Shown here in pieces: positions 42,901-50,205 of a stretch of 64,000 nt of DNA. Where the stretch lies: the NCBI RefSeq assembly GCF_003385895.1, contig NZ_QRDQ01000009.1:310001-374000 (forward strand), read 5' to 3'. The notes beneath the pieces are model-generated. The model saw only the letters and a list, made by a program, of their open reading frames with translations. It made no database searches and had not been told where the DNA came from. Both the position numbers and the translations under genes were made by a program. The DNA is from Flavobacterium cutihirudinis (GTDB taxonomy: Bacteria; Bacteroidota; Bacteroidia; Flavobacteriales; Flavobacteriaceae). The first letter of the stretch is position 1, and the number at the start of each line of letters is the position of its first letter.

Positions 42901-43503
42901 CAGTATTTACAGACTTCTAATCCGGATATTTTTGCGATTGGAGAAATAGCCGAATTCAATAATAAGTTATTCGGAATCACTTCTGCCGCTGAAGAACAGG
43001 CTGATATTCTGGCCAACTTTTTAGCAGGCGATATTAGCAGTTATTATAAAGGCTCGATTTTGATGAATATTCTAAAATTAGAAGATATCAATCTTTGCAG
43101 CATTGGTGATATTGAAATTCCGGAAAACGACGATTCTTATGAAGAAATTGTATTCTCCGATTTGAAAAAACGTTATTACAAAAAATGTATCGTAAAAGAT
43201 GATCTCTTGGTTGGTGCCATTTTAATGGGCGATAAAAATGAGTTTGCCGAATTCAAAACCATGATTGAAAGCAAAATCGAATTATCAGACAAACGAAATT
43301 TATTACTGCGAGGAAGTTCGACTGCTAAACCCGTTTTAGGAAAATTAGTTTGTTCCTGCAGTCAGGTTGGCGTTGGAAATATAGAAGAAACCATAAAAAG
43401 CGGTGTAAATGATTTCACTGATTTATGCAAAAACACAGGCGCCGGATTAGGATGCGGAAGCTGTAAAACAGAGGTTAAAGAGATTCTTGCGAAATGTAAA
43501 TAG
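39988..43503 (+). CDS. Assimilatory nitrate reductase fused to FAD reductase and BFD domain
   Basis: 1171 residues, three enzymes in one chain. Residues 1-690: Mo-bisMGD reductase with [4Fe-4S] ligands Cys10, Cys13, Cys17, Cys45 (TTCSYCGVGCG, MLCSKG) and Cys139 (NSRLCMSSAV), the probable Mo ligand. Residues about 705-1100: FAD/NAD(P) pyridine nucleotide reductase (KIAIVGAGAASFRF, VVIIGGGLLGLELAAAL), like the N-terminal part of NirB. Residues 1110-1171: BFD-type [2Fe-2S] with Cys1122, Cys1124, Cys1156 and Cys1159. The build suggests that NAD(P)H can feed nitrate reduction in one protein. Bacillus NasB/NasC are separate. No signal peptide, so cytoplasmic. The downstream rubredoxin-tailed protein may be an electron partner. 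Confidence 0.9.
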   Translation: MQSTKIKTTCSYCGVGCGIIVTNDAKNGVMVEGDKDHPVNKGMLCSKGMNLHYVVNDTSDRILYPEMRGSKNYPLERVSWDTALDRAAAVFSSIIKKHGPDSVGFYISGQCLTEEYYLVNKLVKGFLKTNNIDTNSRLCMSSAVVGYKKTFGEDSVPIAYDDIELADTFLITGANPAWCHPILFRRLEKHKEKNPKIKIIVIDPRRTDTAAFADLHLQIIPGSDIILYHAIARRIIEKGHVDHDFVKNNAENFKQYKDLVLGTSLEKASKLCGISVNDIKLAADIIGKAKGFISLWAMGLNQSAVGVDKNTALLNLSLLTGQVGKPGSGPFSLTGQPNAMGGREVGGMATLLAAHKDIANPTHRKEVADFWGVDEISDKPGLTATEMFEALESGKMKAVWIICTNPLVSLPDSRRIEKALQNAKFVVVQDISHNADTAKFADLLLPAAGWLEKEGTMTNSERRISYLPKGINAPGEALPDIEILIRFAKKMNFNGFNFNSAEEIYKEHCALTKGTNIDISFLNYNRLKTEGTFQWPVPDYGHPGTSRLFTDKKFYTPSQKAIFNLPVSIENTSVQPNAEFPFILTTGRIRDQWHTMTKTGKVSRLLTHIPSPVLEINPIDAYKSEIKNGDIVTVTSKNGEVRVKAKVTDSIKEKVVFLPMHWGKQLENDLNRTNNLTNTVVDPVSKEPDFKYTTVSISKYVKPFQKIAIVGAGAASFRFIQNYREFNTTDEIIVFSNEVNPFYNRVLLPEYMTGEFTWEQLLKVKDGEAFNKLKITMKAGVAIEKIDTNKKTIKDSQGEIHTFDSLIMATGSRPFVPENAQLHLPGRFTVRKKEDADRLKKHLDSTNLPPEEQHVVIIGGGLLGLELAAALKHKKVKTTIVQRASRLMERQLDRISSKLLAEEVQLRDIQIYFDNEVSTVFETDNPNEIEIALKSGKIIKANAIVYTIGTIPNIEIARESGLSCGRGVKVNQYLQTSNPDIFAIGEIAEFNNKLFGITSAAEEQADILANFLAGDISSYYKGSILMNILKLEDINLCSIGDIEIPENDDSYEEIVFSDLKKRYYKKCIVKDDLLVGAILMGDKNEFAEFKTMIESKIELSDKRNLLLRGSSTAKPVLGKLVCSCSQVGVGNIEETIKSGVNDFTDLCKNTGAGLGCGSCKTEVKEILAKCK

Positions 43504-43555
43504 TTTTTTTGTTTCAAGTTTAAAGTTTCAAGTTGCTTTACTTTGAACATAAATT

Positions 43556-43818
43556 TTAACACAAAGAGCGCAAAGGTTTTTCGCAAAGTTTCGCAAAGTT
43601 TATCTTTTTTAAGTAGACAAAGTTCACAAAGCTTTGAACAAAATTTAAAGTATTGCTTTGTGAACTTTTCAATATAAAAATAATTTTACGCACAGAATAT
43701 AAACCTTCAAAACTTTGCGAAAAAAACTTTGTGAACTCTGCATTTAAATCAACACAATCCAACAACCTGAAACCTGAAACAAAGAAAACCTGAAACAAAG
43801 AAGACCTGAAACAAAAAG
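43556..43818. repeat. Mixed palindromic and tandem repeats in the 320-bp gap
   Basis: An outer CACAAAG...CGCAAAG set (43560-43600) is inverted to ACTTTGCGAAAAAAACTTTG (43710 on). Inside, AAAGTTCACAAAGC is inverted to GCTTTGTGAACTT (43617-43671). Then CCTGAAACAAAGAA repeats with a ~17-bp period (43764-43818), ending just before the ATG. No gene is visible. Confidence 0.65.
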
Positions 43819-43823
43819 AAAAA

Positions 43824-45254
43824 ATGGAACTAACAAGATTAATAGTAAAAGGAGGCGTTATTTCGCCGGGCGAACTTCGAGAAGTAGTAAATATTGCTTT
43901 AGACGAAGGTCTGGATTCCATTTCATTTGGTTCCAGACAGGATATTATTTTTCCGCAAGGTTTTAAATCTTTGGATAAAACCACTTTAGGAAAGCATCAT
44001 TTTGTGTATCCCGATCAAAAAAGTGGTAACAATATTGTTTCATCTTATGTTTCGACCGATATTTTCAGAAATACAAACTGGTTGACCGGAAACCGTTTTT
44101 TATATGTTTTGGAAGAATTTAAAGAACAGCCCAAACTCAAAGTTAATATAACCGATCCAAAACAACAATTGGTTCCTTTGTTTACAGGACATTTGAATTT
44201 TATTGCATCAGAGCATGAAGATTATTGGTATTTATATATTCGTCTTCCAAAATGGGAAAAAATGGAAGTCTATCCCGTTTTGATTTACAGCTGGGATCTA
44301 GCAAAAATCTATTACGAAATTGAAAAAATCTCCGAAGAAGATGTTATCGATATTGATTTACTTTTTTCGTTGGTAAGTGAAGTTTTAGACACCAATAACA
44401 GAACGATTGATAAACCACTTAATATTCCGTTTTATCCATTTCCGTATTACGAAGGAATGAACCGAATGGGAATCGATCAATATTGGTTGGGATTATATTG
44501 GCGTAATAATTTATACGATCTGGATTTTCTTAAAGAAATGTGCGATTTGTGTTTTGAATGCAAAATCGGGAAAATCTGTATTACGCCCTGGAAGTCATTC
44601 ATCATAAAAGGAATTCCAAAGGACAGAAAACTGGAATGGGAAAAATTCTTAGGCAAACGCGGAATCAACGTTCGACATTCTTTATTAGAGTTAAACTGGC
44701 ATTTACCGGTTGCAATGGAATGGGCTTTAAACCTGAAAACTTTTCTAGTTAGAACATTAGATCAATTTGACATCAGTACTTACGGACTAAACTTCGGAAT
44801 TTCAGAATACAATCGCGACGGGCATTATTTCACTTCGATTGTAATCGAAAAAAACGAACTTCCGGCGGCATTAGAATCCATTAAAATTAGAGACACTTAT
44901 AATGTGTTATTTGCGAAGAATTTCGACCCAAATACACGCGAATATATTGTGCATTCACAAGATATCGACAAACTGGAACTTCCGACTATTTTAATTGAAT
45001 TAAGCCGAAAATATTTCGATGAACTCGGAAATACAGCATCAGAAACAACCGAGAATCCGCAGAAAAAAGAAAAACCGCAATTGGATATCTATCAATGTCA
45101 GGAATGCTTAACGCTTTATAATCCAGAATACGGAGATGAAAGCCAAGGAATTCCGAAAGGCATTTTATTTGCCGATTTATCCGAAACTTATTGCTGTTCC
45201 TTATGCGAAGCGCCGAAAAGCAATTTTAGGATTTTAGAACTGATAAAAAACTAA
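43824..45254 (+). CDS. Nitrite-reductase-fold protein with C-terminal rubredoxin
   Basis: 476 residues, not matching any enzyme I can name. Residues about 5-50 (VKGGVISPGELREVVNIALD, GLDSISFGSRQDIIFPQG) look like a NIR/SIR ferredoxin-like half domain. Residues about 225-290 (LDFLKEMCDLCFECKIGKIC, ITPWKSFIIKGIPKD) look like a second. The stretch between (KLKVNITDPKQQLVPLFTGH, LNFIASE) resembles a sirohaem domain but has none of the four cluster cysteines. The C-terminus is a full rubredoxin: Cys425-x2-Cys428 and Cys458-x2-Cys461 (DLSETYCCSLCEAPKSNF). It follows the fused nitrate reductase in the same direction. I infer an electron carrier or scaffold for nitrate reduction; its own catalysis is doubtful. 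Confidence 0.75.
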   Translation: MELTRLIVKGGVISPGELREVVNIALDEGLDSISFGSRQDIIFPQGFKSLDKTTLGKHHFVYPDQKSGNNIVSSYVSTDIFRNTNWLTGNRFLYVLEEFKEQPKLKVNITDPKQQLVPLFTGHLNFIASEHEDYWYLYIRLPKWEKMEVYPVLIYSWDLAKIYYEIEKISEEDVIDIDLLFSLVSEVLDTNNRTIDKPLNIPFYPFPYYEGMNRMGIDQYWLGLYWRNNLYDLDFLKEMCDLCFECKIGKICITPWKSFIIKGIPKDRKLEWEKFLGKRGINVRHSLLELNWHLPVAMEWALNLKTFLVRTLDQFDISTYGLNFGISEYNRDGHYFTSIVIEKNELPAALESIKIRDTYNVLFAKNFDPNTREYIVHSQDIDKLELPTILIELSRKYFDELGNTASETTENPQKKEKPQLDIYQCQECLTLYNPEYGDESQGIPKGILFADLSETYCCSLCEAPKSNFRILELIKN

Positions 45255-45269
45255 TCAGAATATTTATTA

Positions 45270-45365
45270 GGAGCTAATCCCGCTGTTCCTTCCAATCTTT
45301 TGTACCTCCCGATAGTTATCGGGAAGTACAAAAGGATTTTCCCTCCCATCGGGGCTAGGGCACCT
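45270..45365. repeat. ATCTTTTG...CAAAAGGAT intergenic element, copy 3
   Basis: GAGCTAATCCCGCTGTTCC, then ATCTTTTGTAC, an inner palindrome TCCCGATAGTTATCGGGA (45307-45324), GTACAAAAGGAT and CCCATCGGGGCTAGGGC. The two outer words make a long hairpin. It shares its core with 20804-20888. The remainder of the 364-bp gap (45366-45618) is A+T-rich with nothing I can name. Confidence 0.5.
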
Positions 45366-45618
45366 TTTTTCAAAAGAAATCATCCGTTATACCGCTTTAT
45401 TATACAGCAAATTCTTCCATTTTTTCATGTAGAATTGTTAAGAGATTTCAGTTTAAAATTTGATCAAAAAGACTAAATATTTAAGCATCAGATATTTAAT
45501 TCCAAAAAAAAGTTAAAACCTTAACATTGAGAAGCTTGTTTTATATTTATCTTTACTTAACTGTAAATTAACGATTTAGTTACATTGTAATTAAAATACT
45601 AATCAAAAGCACATTTAT

Positions 45619-46305
45619 ATGGAAAATAAACCAGAAGAAACTACTCCTGAGAAAATCGATTCTCCAGCAGCGGAAACATCAAAACCAGTTGCCGAAAAAC
45701 CAGTAAATACAGCACCTGCAAAAGCACCAGTTCGTAAACCAGCAGCACCAAAAACTGCTACAACTGCAAAACCAGCAGCTTCAACAGCAACAAAACCTGC
45801 AACTGCAGCAAAACCAGCTGCAGCAAAAGCACCAACTACAAGAACAACTGCTACAAGAACAACTGCTACAAAAGCTCCTGCAAAACCAGCCGTAAAAACA
45901 GCTGCCCCGGCAGCAACAGTAAAACCGGCGGTAAGAAGAACTCCTGCAAAAAAAGTAACTGCTCCTGTAGTTAAACCGGCTGTTATAGAACCAATAAAAG
46001 AAGCAAAAGAAGAAGTTAAAACCGAAGTTGCTGCAGTGGAAAAAACTGCTAAAAATAAGTCTAACGATAAAAAAACTAAAAAGGTGAAAGACAAAGAAAA
46101 GGAAAAAGAGAAAAAGAAATTAGCGAAGAAAAAAGAGAAAGCGAAAAAAGATAAAAAGAAAGAGAAAGCGAAAAAAGCAAAACAAAAAGCTGCTGCTAAG
46201 AAAAAAGAAAAAGCTAAAAAAGCAAAAGAAAAAGCGAAAGCAAAAAAAATCGCTAAAAAGAAAGCTAAAGCTCAAAAAAAGGCAAAAGCTAAAAAGAAAA
46301 AATAA
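45619..46305 (+). CDS. Histone H1-like Ala/Lys/Pro-rich protein
   Basis: 228 residues with extreme composition. Residues 1-130 are rich in Ala, Pro, Thr and Lys with repeats of TTATRTTATK and KPA type. Residues 130-228 are almost only Lys, Ala and Glu, in KKKEKAKKAK-like runs, very basic. No globular domain. Bacterial H1-like proteins of this make-up bind DNA, so a nucleoid role is likely. The opposite strand also reads open through the repeats, but only because of the composition. It stands alone, with its own terminator, in the middle of the nitrate island; no functional link is seen. Confidence 0.75.
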   Translation: MENKPEETTPEKIDSPAAETSKPVAEKPVNTAPAKAPVRKPAAPKTATTAKPAASTATKPATAAKPAAAKAPTTRTTATRTTATKAPAKPAVKTAAPAATVKPAVRRTPAKKVTAPVVKPAVIEPIKEAKEEVKTEVAAVEKTAKNKSNDKKTKKVKDKEKEKEKKKLAKKKEKAKKDKKKEKAKKAKQKAAAKKKEKAKKAKEKAKAKKIAKKKAKAQKKAKAKKKK

Positions 46306-46313
46306 TTATTGAG

Positions 46314-46349
46314 AAAGGTTTGACTTTAAAAAAGTTGAACCTTTTTTTT
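46314..46349 (+). terminator. Terminator after the histone-like gene
   Basis: AAAGGTT (46314-46320) pairs with AACCTTT (46339-46345), with a partly paired inner part (GACTT/AAGTT), followed by a T-run. About 9 bp after the stop. Confidence 0.75.
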
Positions 46350-46358
46350 GCTCATTTT

Positions 46359-46460
46359 TTGTCATTTCGACGAAGGAGAAATCACACTAGAAACTCCGCA
46401 AAGAAGATCGCCAATCTTTGTCGATTTAGGAGTGTGATTTCTCCTTCGTCGAAATGACAA
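46359..46460. repeat. 102-bp dispersed inverted-repeat element, copy F
   Basis: Arms TTGTCATTTCGACGAAGGAG and their complement pair fully; centre AAACTCCGCAAAGAAGATCG and CCAATCTTTGTCGAT. It lies between converging genes (histone-like and moaA). Just after it, CTTCAACTTCGCTCAGCCTGA (46472 on) is a copy of the TCAGGCTGAGCG word also seen at 32378 and 48933, inverted. Confidence 0.85.
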
Positions 46461-46534
46461 TATTGTGTAAAAAGGCTTCAACTTCGCTCAGCCTGACAAT
46501 TAACAATTAGCAATTCACAATTAATAATTAGCCT

Positions 46535-47542
46535 TTAGCCCCCAATCGCAATCATACTGCGATTATCAAAATGTAACGAAGGATCATCCATTTCAGAAAC
46601 ACTTACCATTCCTGCCCTAACTTTCTTTTTCTTTTGAACAGACTCTGAAATCAAATTTTCGATGGATTCACCATTTCTAAAAGCCGTTAATAAATCGGTT
46701 TCTGAATTAGAGAAAAGGCAATTTTTAATTTTACCGTCTGCCGTCAAGCGGATGCGATTGCAACTGTCGCAAAACGGATTTGTTATCGAACTAATAATTC
46801 CGAAATCGCCTTGAAAACCTTTTATTTTATAATTTCTTGAAGTAAAGTTTTTTTCGTCTTCCAGTTTTTGAATATCATCAGAAGAAAATGCATTTCCAAC
46901 CAAAGATAAAATCTCACTTTGAGAAACCATTTTGCTTCTGTCCCACTCGTTTCCGGCAAATGGCATAAATTCAATAAAACGAACAGAAATTGGCAGAAAC
47001 TGCGTAAGTTTTACAAAATCTACAATTTCGTTATCATTAAAACCTTTCATCAAAACTACATTCACTTTCACTTGAAAATCATTGTTCAAAAGCAAATGCA
47101 GATTATCAACAACTTTCTCAAACTGATTTCTAAGCGTTATAGAAGCGAATTTAGACGAAACCAAAGTATCTAAACTCAAATTGATTTTTCTGACTTTAAA
47201 TTGTTTTAAAACTTCAATATGACGATCAATTAAAATTCCGTTTGTAGTTATGGAAAGTGAAATATCTAAATCTGATAATTTAGAAACTATTTCAGGGAAA
47301 TCTTTTCTAAGTAAAGGTTCTCCTCCTGTTAATCTTATTTTGTCAACACCATTTTTCACGAAAGTCTGAGCAATACCAAAAATCTCGTCGGCCGTCATTA
47401 AACTGGCTTTTGGAGAAAGCGCAATTCCGTCAGCTGGCATGCAGTACGTACAACGCAGGTTGCATTTTTCCAGCAGCGAAATGCGCAGATAATTGTGCTT
47501 GCGCCCAAAACCATCCGTTAAAATAGTGTTAGAGGCTGTCAT
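46535..47542 (-). CDS. moaA: GTP 3',8-cyclase, molybdenum cofactor step 1
   Basis: 335 residues. Radical-SAM Cys27, Cys31 and Cys34 (KCNLRCTYCMPA), SAM motif LTGGEPLLRKDF, and C-terminal cluster cysteines in NPFCDSCNRIRLTADGK and NCLFS. It ends in Gly-Gly (AIGG), the tail needed in MoaA. It turns GTP into 3',8-cyclo-dihydro-GTP, the first step to cyclic pyranopterin. Its start overlaps the end of the moaC-moaB fusion by 14 bp, so translation is coupled. It is the last gene of the moaE-moaCB-moaA run. Confidence 0.96.
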   Translation of the reverse strand: MTASNTILTDGFGRKHNYLRISLLEKCNLRCTYCMPADGIALSPKASLMTADEIFGIAQTFVKNGVDKIRLTGGEPLLRKDFPEIVSKLSDLDISLSITTNGILIDRHIEVLKQFKVRKINLSLDTLVSSKFASITLRNQFEKVVDNLHLLLNNDFQVKVNVVLMKGFNDNEIVDFVKLTQFLPISVRFIEFMPFAGNEWDRSKMVSQSEILSLVGNAFSSDDIQKLEDEKNFTSRNYKIKGFQGDFGIISSITNPFCDSCNRIRLTADGKIKNCLFSNSETDLLTAFRNGESIENLISESVQKKKKVRAGMVSVSEMDDPSLHFDNRSMIAIGG

Positions 47543-48443
47543 GATTTTTACCTTTTAAAATATGAAAAACATGCATTACATGCGGAAAAACTGCATCCAT
47601 TGATTCTCGCACTCCGTTTGTAGATCCTGGCAAAGCCAAAACCAGACTTTTTCCTAAAGTTCCCGCAACACTTCTGGATAACATTGCATACGGCATTCTT
47701 TGCTGCCCATAATTGCGAATGGCTTCTTCAATTCCTGGAATTCTGCTTTCTAAAATTGGTTCTAAAGCTTCTGGTGTAACATCTCTCGGAGATAATCCAG
47801 TTCCGCCCGTGAAAATTACCAACTGATTTTCTTTGGCGAAAGCCTTCGTTTTTTCTTGAATAATCTCATATTCGTCCGGAATAACTTCATAATGTGCAGT
47901 TTCAACTCCGTAAGAATCTAGTTTTTCTACAATTGTCTTTCCAGAATGATCTTCTTTATCTCCAGCAAAAACAGAATCGGAACAAACAAAAACTGCTGCT
48001 TTTATAGCATTCGGGAATCTATTTTTGAAAGATGATTTTCCACCTTCTTTATTGATTAATTTGATGGTTGAAATTTCAATTTCTTTATCAATCGGTTTCA
48101 GCATGTCGTACATTGTCAATGCGACGATAGATGCGCCGTGCATGGCTTCAACCTCAACTCCGGTTTTGTAAACCGTTTTTACATTGAAAATGATTTGAAT
48201 TTCTAGTCCTTCAATTATATATTCCACCGATGTAAATTCGATCGGAATTGGATGACAATCCGGAATCGATAAATGCGTGTTTTTAACGGCAAATAATCCA
48301 GCTGTTTTTGCCATTTCGAGTACATTTCCTTTTGGCACAAGATTATTTACTACAGCGTCAATTGTTTCCTGTCTGCTGACTTTTACAATTGCAGTTGCAG
48401 TGGCTTTTCTTAATGTACTTATTTTATGCGTAATATCTACCAT
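47529..48443 (-). CDS. MoaC-MoaB/MogA fusion, molybdenum cofactor synthesis
   Basis: 304 residues, two enzymes joined. Residues 1-145 are MoaC: LSIPDCHPIPIEF, GVEVEAMHGASIVALTMYDM with the catalytic Asp, then LK and KEGGKSS. The usual N-terminal extension before MVDIT is short. Residues 150-304 are a MoaB/MogA-like domain (VFVCSDSVFAG, VIFTGGTGLSPRDVTPEAL, LPGSTNGVRESMDAVFPHV). MoaC makes cyclic pyranopterin; MogA-like domains adenylate molybdopterin. The fusion links an early and a late step. It overlaps moaE by one base and moaA by 14. Confidence 0.93.
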   Translation of the reverse strand: MVDITHKISTLRKATATAIVKVSRQETIDAVVNNLVPKGNVLEMAKTAGLFAVKNTHLSIPDCHPIPIEFTSVEYIIEGLEIQIIFNVKTVYKTGVEVEAMHGASIVALTMYDMLKPIDKEIEISTIKLINKEGGKSSFKNRFPNAIKAAVFVCSDSVFAGDKEDHSGKTIVEKLDSYGVETAHYEVIPDEYEIIQEKTKAFAKENQLVIFTGGTGLSPRDVTPEALEPILESRIPGIEEAIRNYGQQRMPYAMLSRSVAGTLGKSLVLALPGSTNGVRESMDAVFPHVMHVFHILKGKNHDSL

Positions 48444-48874
48444 TAACTATTTTGTTTCCAAGTGAATGTATCGTTCTCAAACATTTCTTTGCCAAAAATC
48501 GGCACATCGGTTTTTATCCAGTTTACGATGGCTTCTGTAGCTTCATAAACTTGTTTGCGTCGTGTTGCCGAAACAAAAACGAATAAACAGATTTCGCCTG
48601 CTTTTACAACGCCCAAACTATGATAAATATGCATACACGTTAAATCAAATTTAGCAAAAGCTTTTTCGCGAATGGTGTACAAAGCTTCGTTTGCCATATC
48701 GGTGTAAGCTGAATAATCTATTGCCACAACTGTATTATCGTGAATCACATCGGCACGAACTTGTCCTAAAAATATGTTATGCGCTCCAATCGTGTGTTTC
48801 GATTGGTGTTTGGCAATCGATTCGGCTATAAATTCAGGAGCAATTGGTCCTTCTACAAATACATTTTTACTCAT
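48443..48874 (-). CDS. moaE: Molybdopterin synthase catalytic subunit
   Basis: 143 residues, normal MoaE length. HNIFLGQVRADVIHDNTVVA, CMHIYHSLGVVKAGEI and the C-terminal KTDVPIFGKEMFEN with catalytic Lys are family signatures. With MoaD thiocarboxylate it puts two sulfurs on the pterin. Its stop overlaps the MoaC-MoaB start by a base. The partner moaD is not next to it but 1.3 kb upstream, beyond moeB and a repeat. Confidence 0.93.
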   Translation of the reverse strand: MSKNVFVEGPIAPEFIAESIAKHQSKHTIGAHNIFLGQVRADVIHDNTVVAIDYSAYTDMANEALYTIREKAFAKFDLTCMHIYHSLGVVKAGEICLFVFVSATRRKQVYEATEAIVNWIKTDVPIFGKEMFENDTFTWKQNS

Positions 48875-48932
48875 TTTTTATGTTTTTTTTGCGACAGATT
48901 ATATGGATTAAAATGATTTTTCTTTTGCTTTT

Positions 48933-49114
48933 GTCAGGCTGAGCGGAGTCGAAGCAATTACACTAATTTCCACTAATTAAAATTTGTGGCAAAGAAAGTT
49001 AATCTCAATATTGTCATTTCGACGAAGGAGAAATCTTCGCAAGAAACTCCACACAGTAATTCGCCAATCTTTGTCGAGCTACTTGCGAAGATTTCTCCTT
49101 CGTCGAAATGACAA
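48933..49114. repeat. TCAGGCTGAGCGGAGTCGAAG word plus 102-bp element, copy G
   Basis: TTGTCAGGCTGAGCGGAGTC starts near 48933, also present at 32378 and, inverted, near 46472. Copy G of the 102-bp element spans 49011-49114, with arms CGACGAAGGAGAAATCTTCGC fully paired and centre AAACTCCACACAG ... CCAATCTTTGTCGAG. It ends 20 bp from the moeB stop, as a 3' element. Confidence 0.8.
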
Positions 49115-49134
49115 ACTATACCTTAAATCTGTAA

Positions 49135-50202
49135 CTATATTTTAATTTCTTGTAATAATTGTTTCATTCCCAAAACACCGCCAGCAATACTTTTTATATT
49201 TTTAAATTGATGATTTTTAAGCAATTCGACTGCGGTTTTACTTCTAATTCCAGATTGACAGAAAACATATATCTTCTGATTTTTATCCAGTTTTTCAATT
49301 TCATTTTCCAAATGCATTAATGGAATCTTAATTTGATTTTTTAAACTGATTTTTGGCAATTCGTCTTCGTTTCTAACATCTAAAAATAAAACTTCATCAT
49401 TGTTTATTTCTTCTAAAACAACATCAAAACTTATTTCTTCAACTTCATTTTTATTGTATTTTTCTTCGAATGTTTCTCTACTTATTGACTGAATATCGCT
49501 TTTATCAAAATCATATTTCTGTTGTTCGTTATTCAGAATATTATAAACCAATATTTTTCCGCTTAAAACTTCTCCAATTTCCAGAATCATTTTTAGAACT
49601 TCATTTGCCTGAAACATTCCGATAATTCCAACTGAAATGCCAATTACACCAGCATCTTCACAATTTAACGCATTCGAGTTTTCATCGGGATACAAACATC
49701 TGTACGTTGGACCATTTTGATAATTGAAAACTGAAACTTGTCCCTGAAATCTAAAAATAGATCCGTAAACCATTGGTTTATTAGTAACAAGACACGCATC
49801 ATTAATTAAATATTTAATCGAAATAGAATCGGTTGCATCAACAATTATATCGTAATTTTCGAATAATGAAATGGCGTTCTTTCCAGATAATTTCTCAGAA
49901 AAAATATCTACTTCAATTTCAGGATTTAACTCTAAAAGCATCAGTTTAGCTTCCTCAACTTTCGATTTTCCAACAGCCGAAGTTTTATAAATAACCTGAC
50001 GATGAAGATTTGAAACTTCAACAACATCATCATCAATAACTCCTATTTTACCAACTCCTGCTGAGGCCAAATAAGGTAAAATTGTAGCTGCCAAACCTCC
50101 GGCGCCAATCACCAAAACTTTCGATTTCGATAATTTTTGCTGGCCTTCCGCGCCTATTTCAGGAAGTATAATTTGTCGATTATATCGGTTATCTGAATTC
50201 AT
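49135..50202 (-). CDS. MoeB/ThiF-type adenylyltransferase with rhodanese domain
   Basis: 355 residues. E1-like domain (1-235): RYNRQIILPEIGAEGQQKL, KVLVIGAGGLAATILPYLAS (nucleotide loop), VIDDDVVEVSNLHRQVIY. C-terminal rhodanese-like domain (about 260-355) with active Cys in VFCQSGIRSKTA. It adenylates the MoaD C-terminus, and the rhodanese part may hand on sulfur. GPTYRCLYPD lacks the first Cys of the usual zinc CxxC, and the second CxxC pair is not present. The zinc site seems lost. It begins 3 bp after moaD. Confidence 0.9.
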   Translation of the reverse strand: MNSDNRYNRQIILPEIGAEGQQKLSKSKVLVIGAGGLAATILPYLASAGVGKIGVIDDDVVEVSNLHRQVIYKTSAVGKSKVEEAKLMLLELNPEIEVDIFSEKLSGKNAISLFENYDIIVDATDSISIKYLINDACLVTNKPMVYGSIFRFQGQVSVFNYQNGPTYRCLYPDENSNALNCEDAGVIGISVGIIGMFQANEVLKMILEIGEVLSGKILVYNILNNEQQKYDFDKSDIQSISRETFEEKYNKNEVEEISFDVVLEEINNDEVLFLDVRNEDELPKISLKNQIKIPLMHLENEIEKLDKNQKIYVFCQSGIRSKTAVELLKNHQFKNIKSIAGGVLGMKQLLQEIKI

Positions 50203-50205
50203 AAT

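Noticed and set aside
45615..46094. A 159-codon open frame on the minus strand across the histone-like gene
   Set aside because: It is an Ala/Val/Gly-rich mirror of the Lys/Ala/Pro repeats on plus; no start signal or family pattern. The plus frame has the promoter-side start and a terminator.
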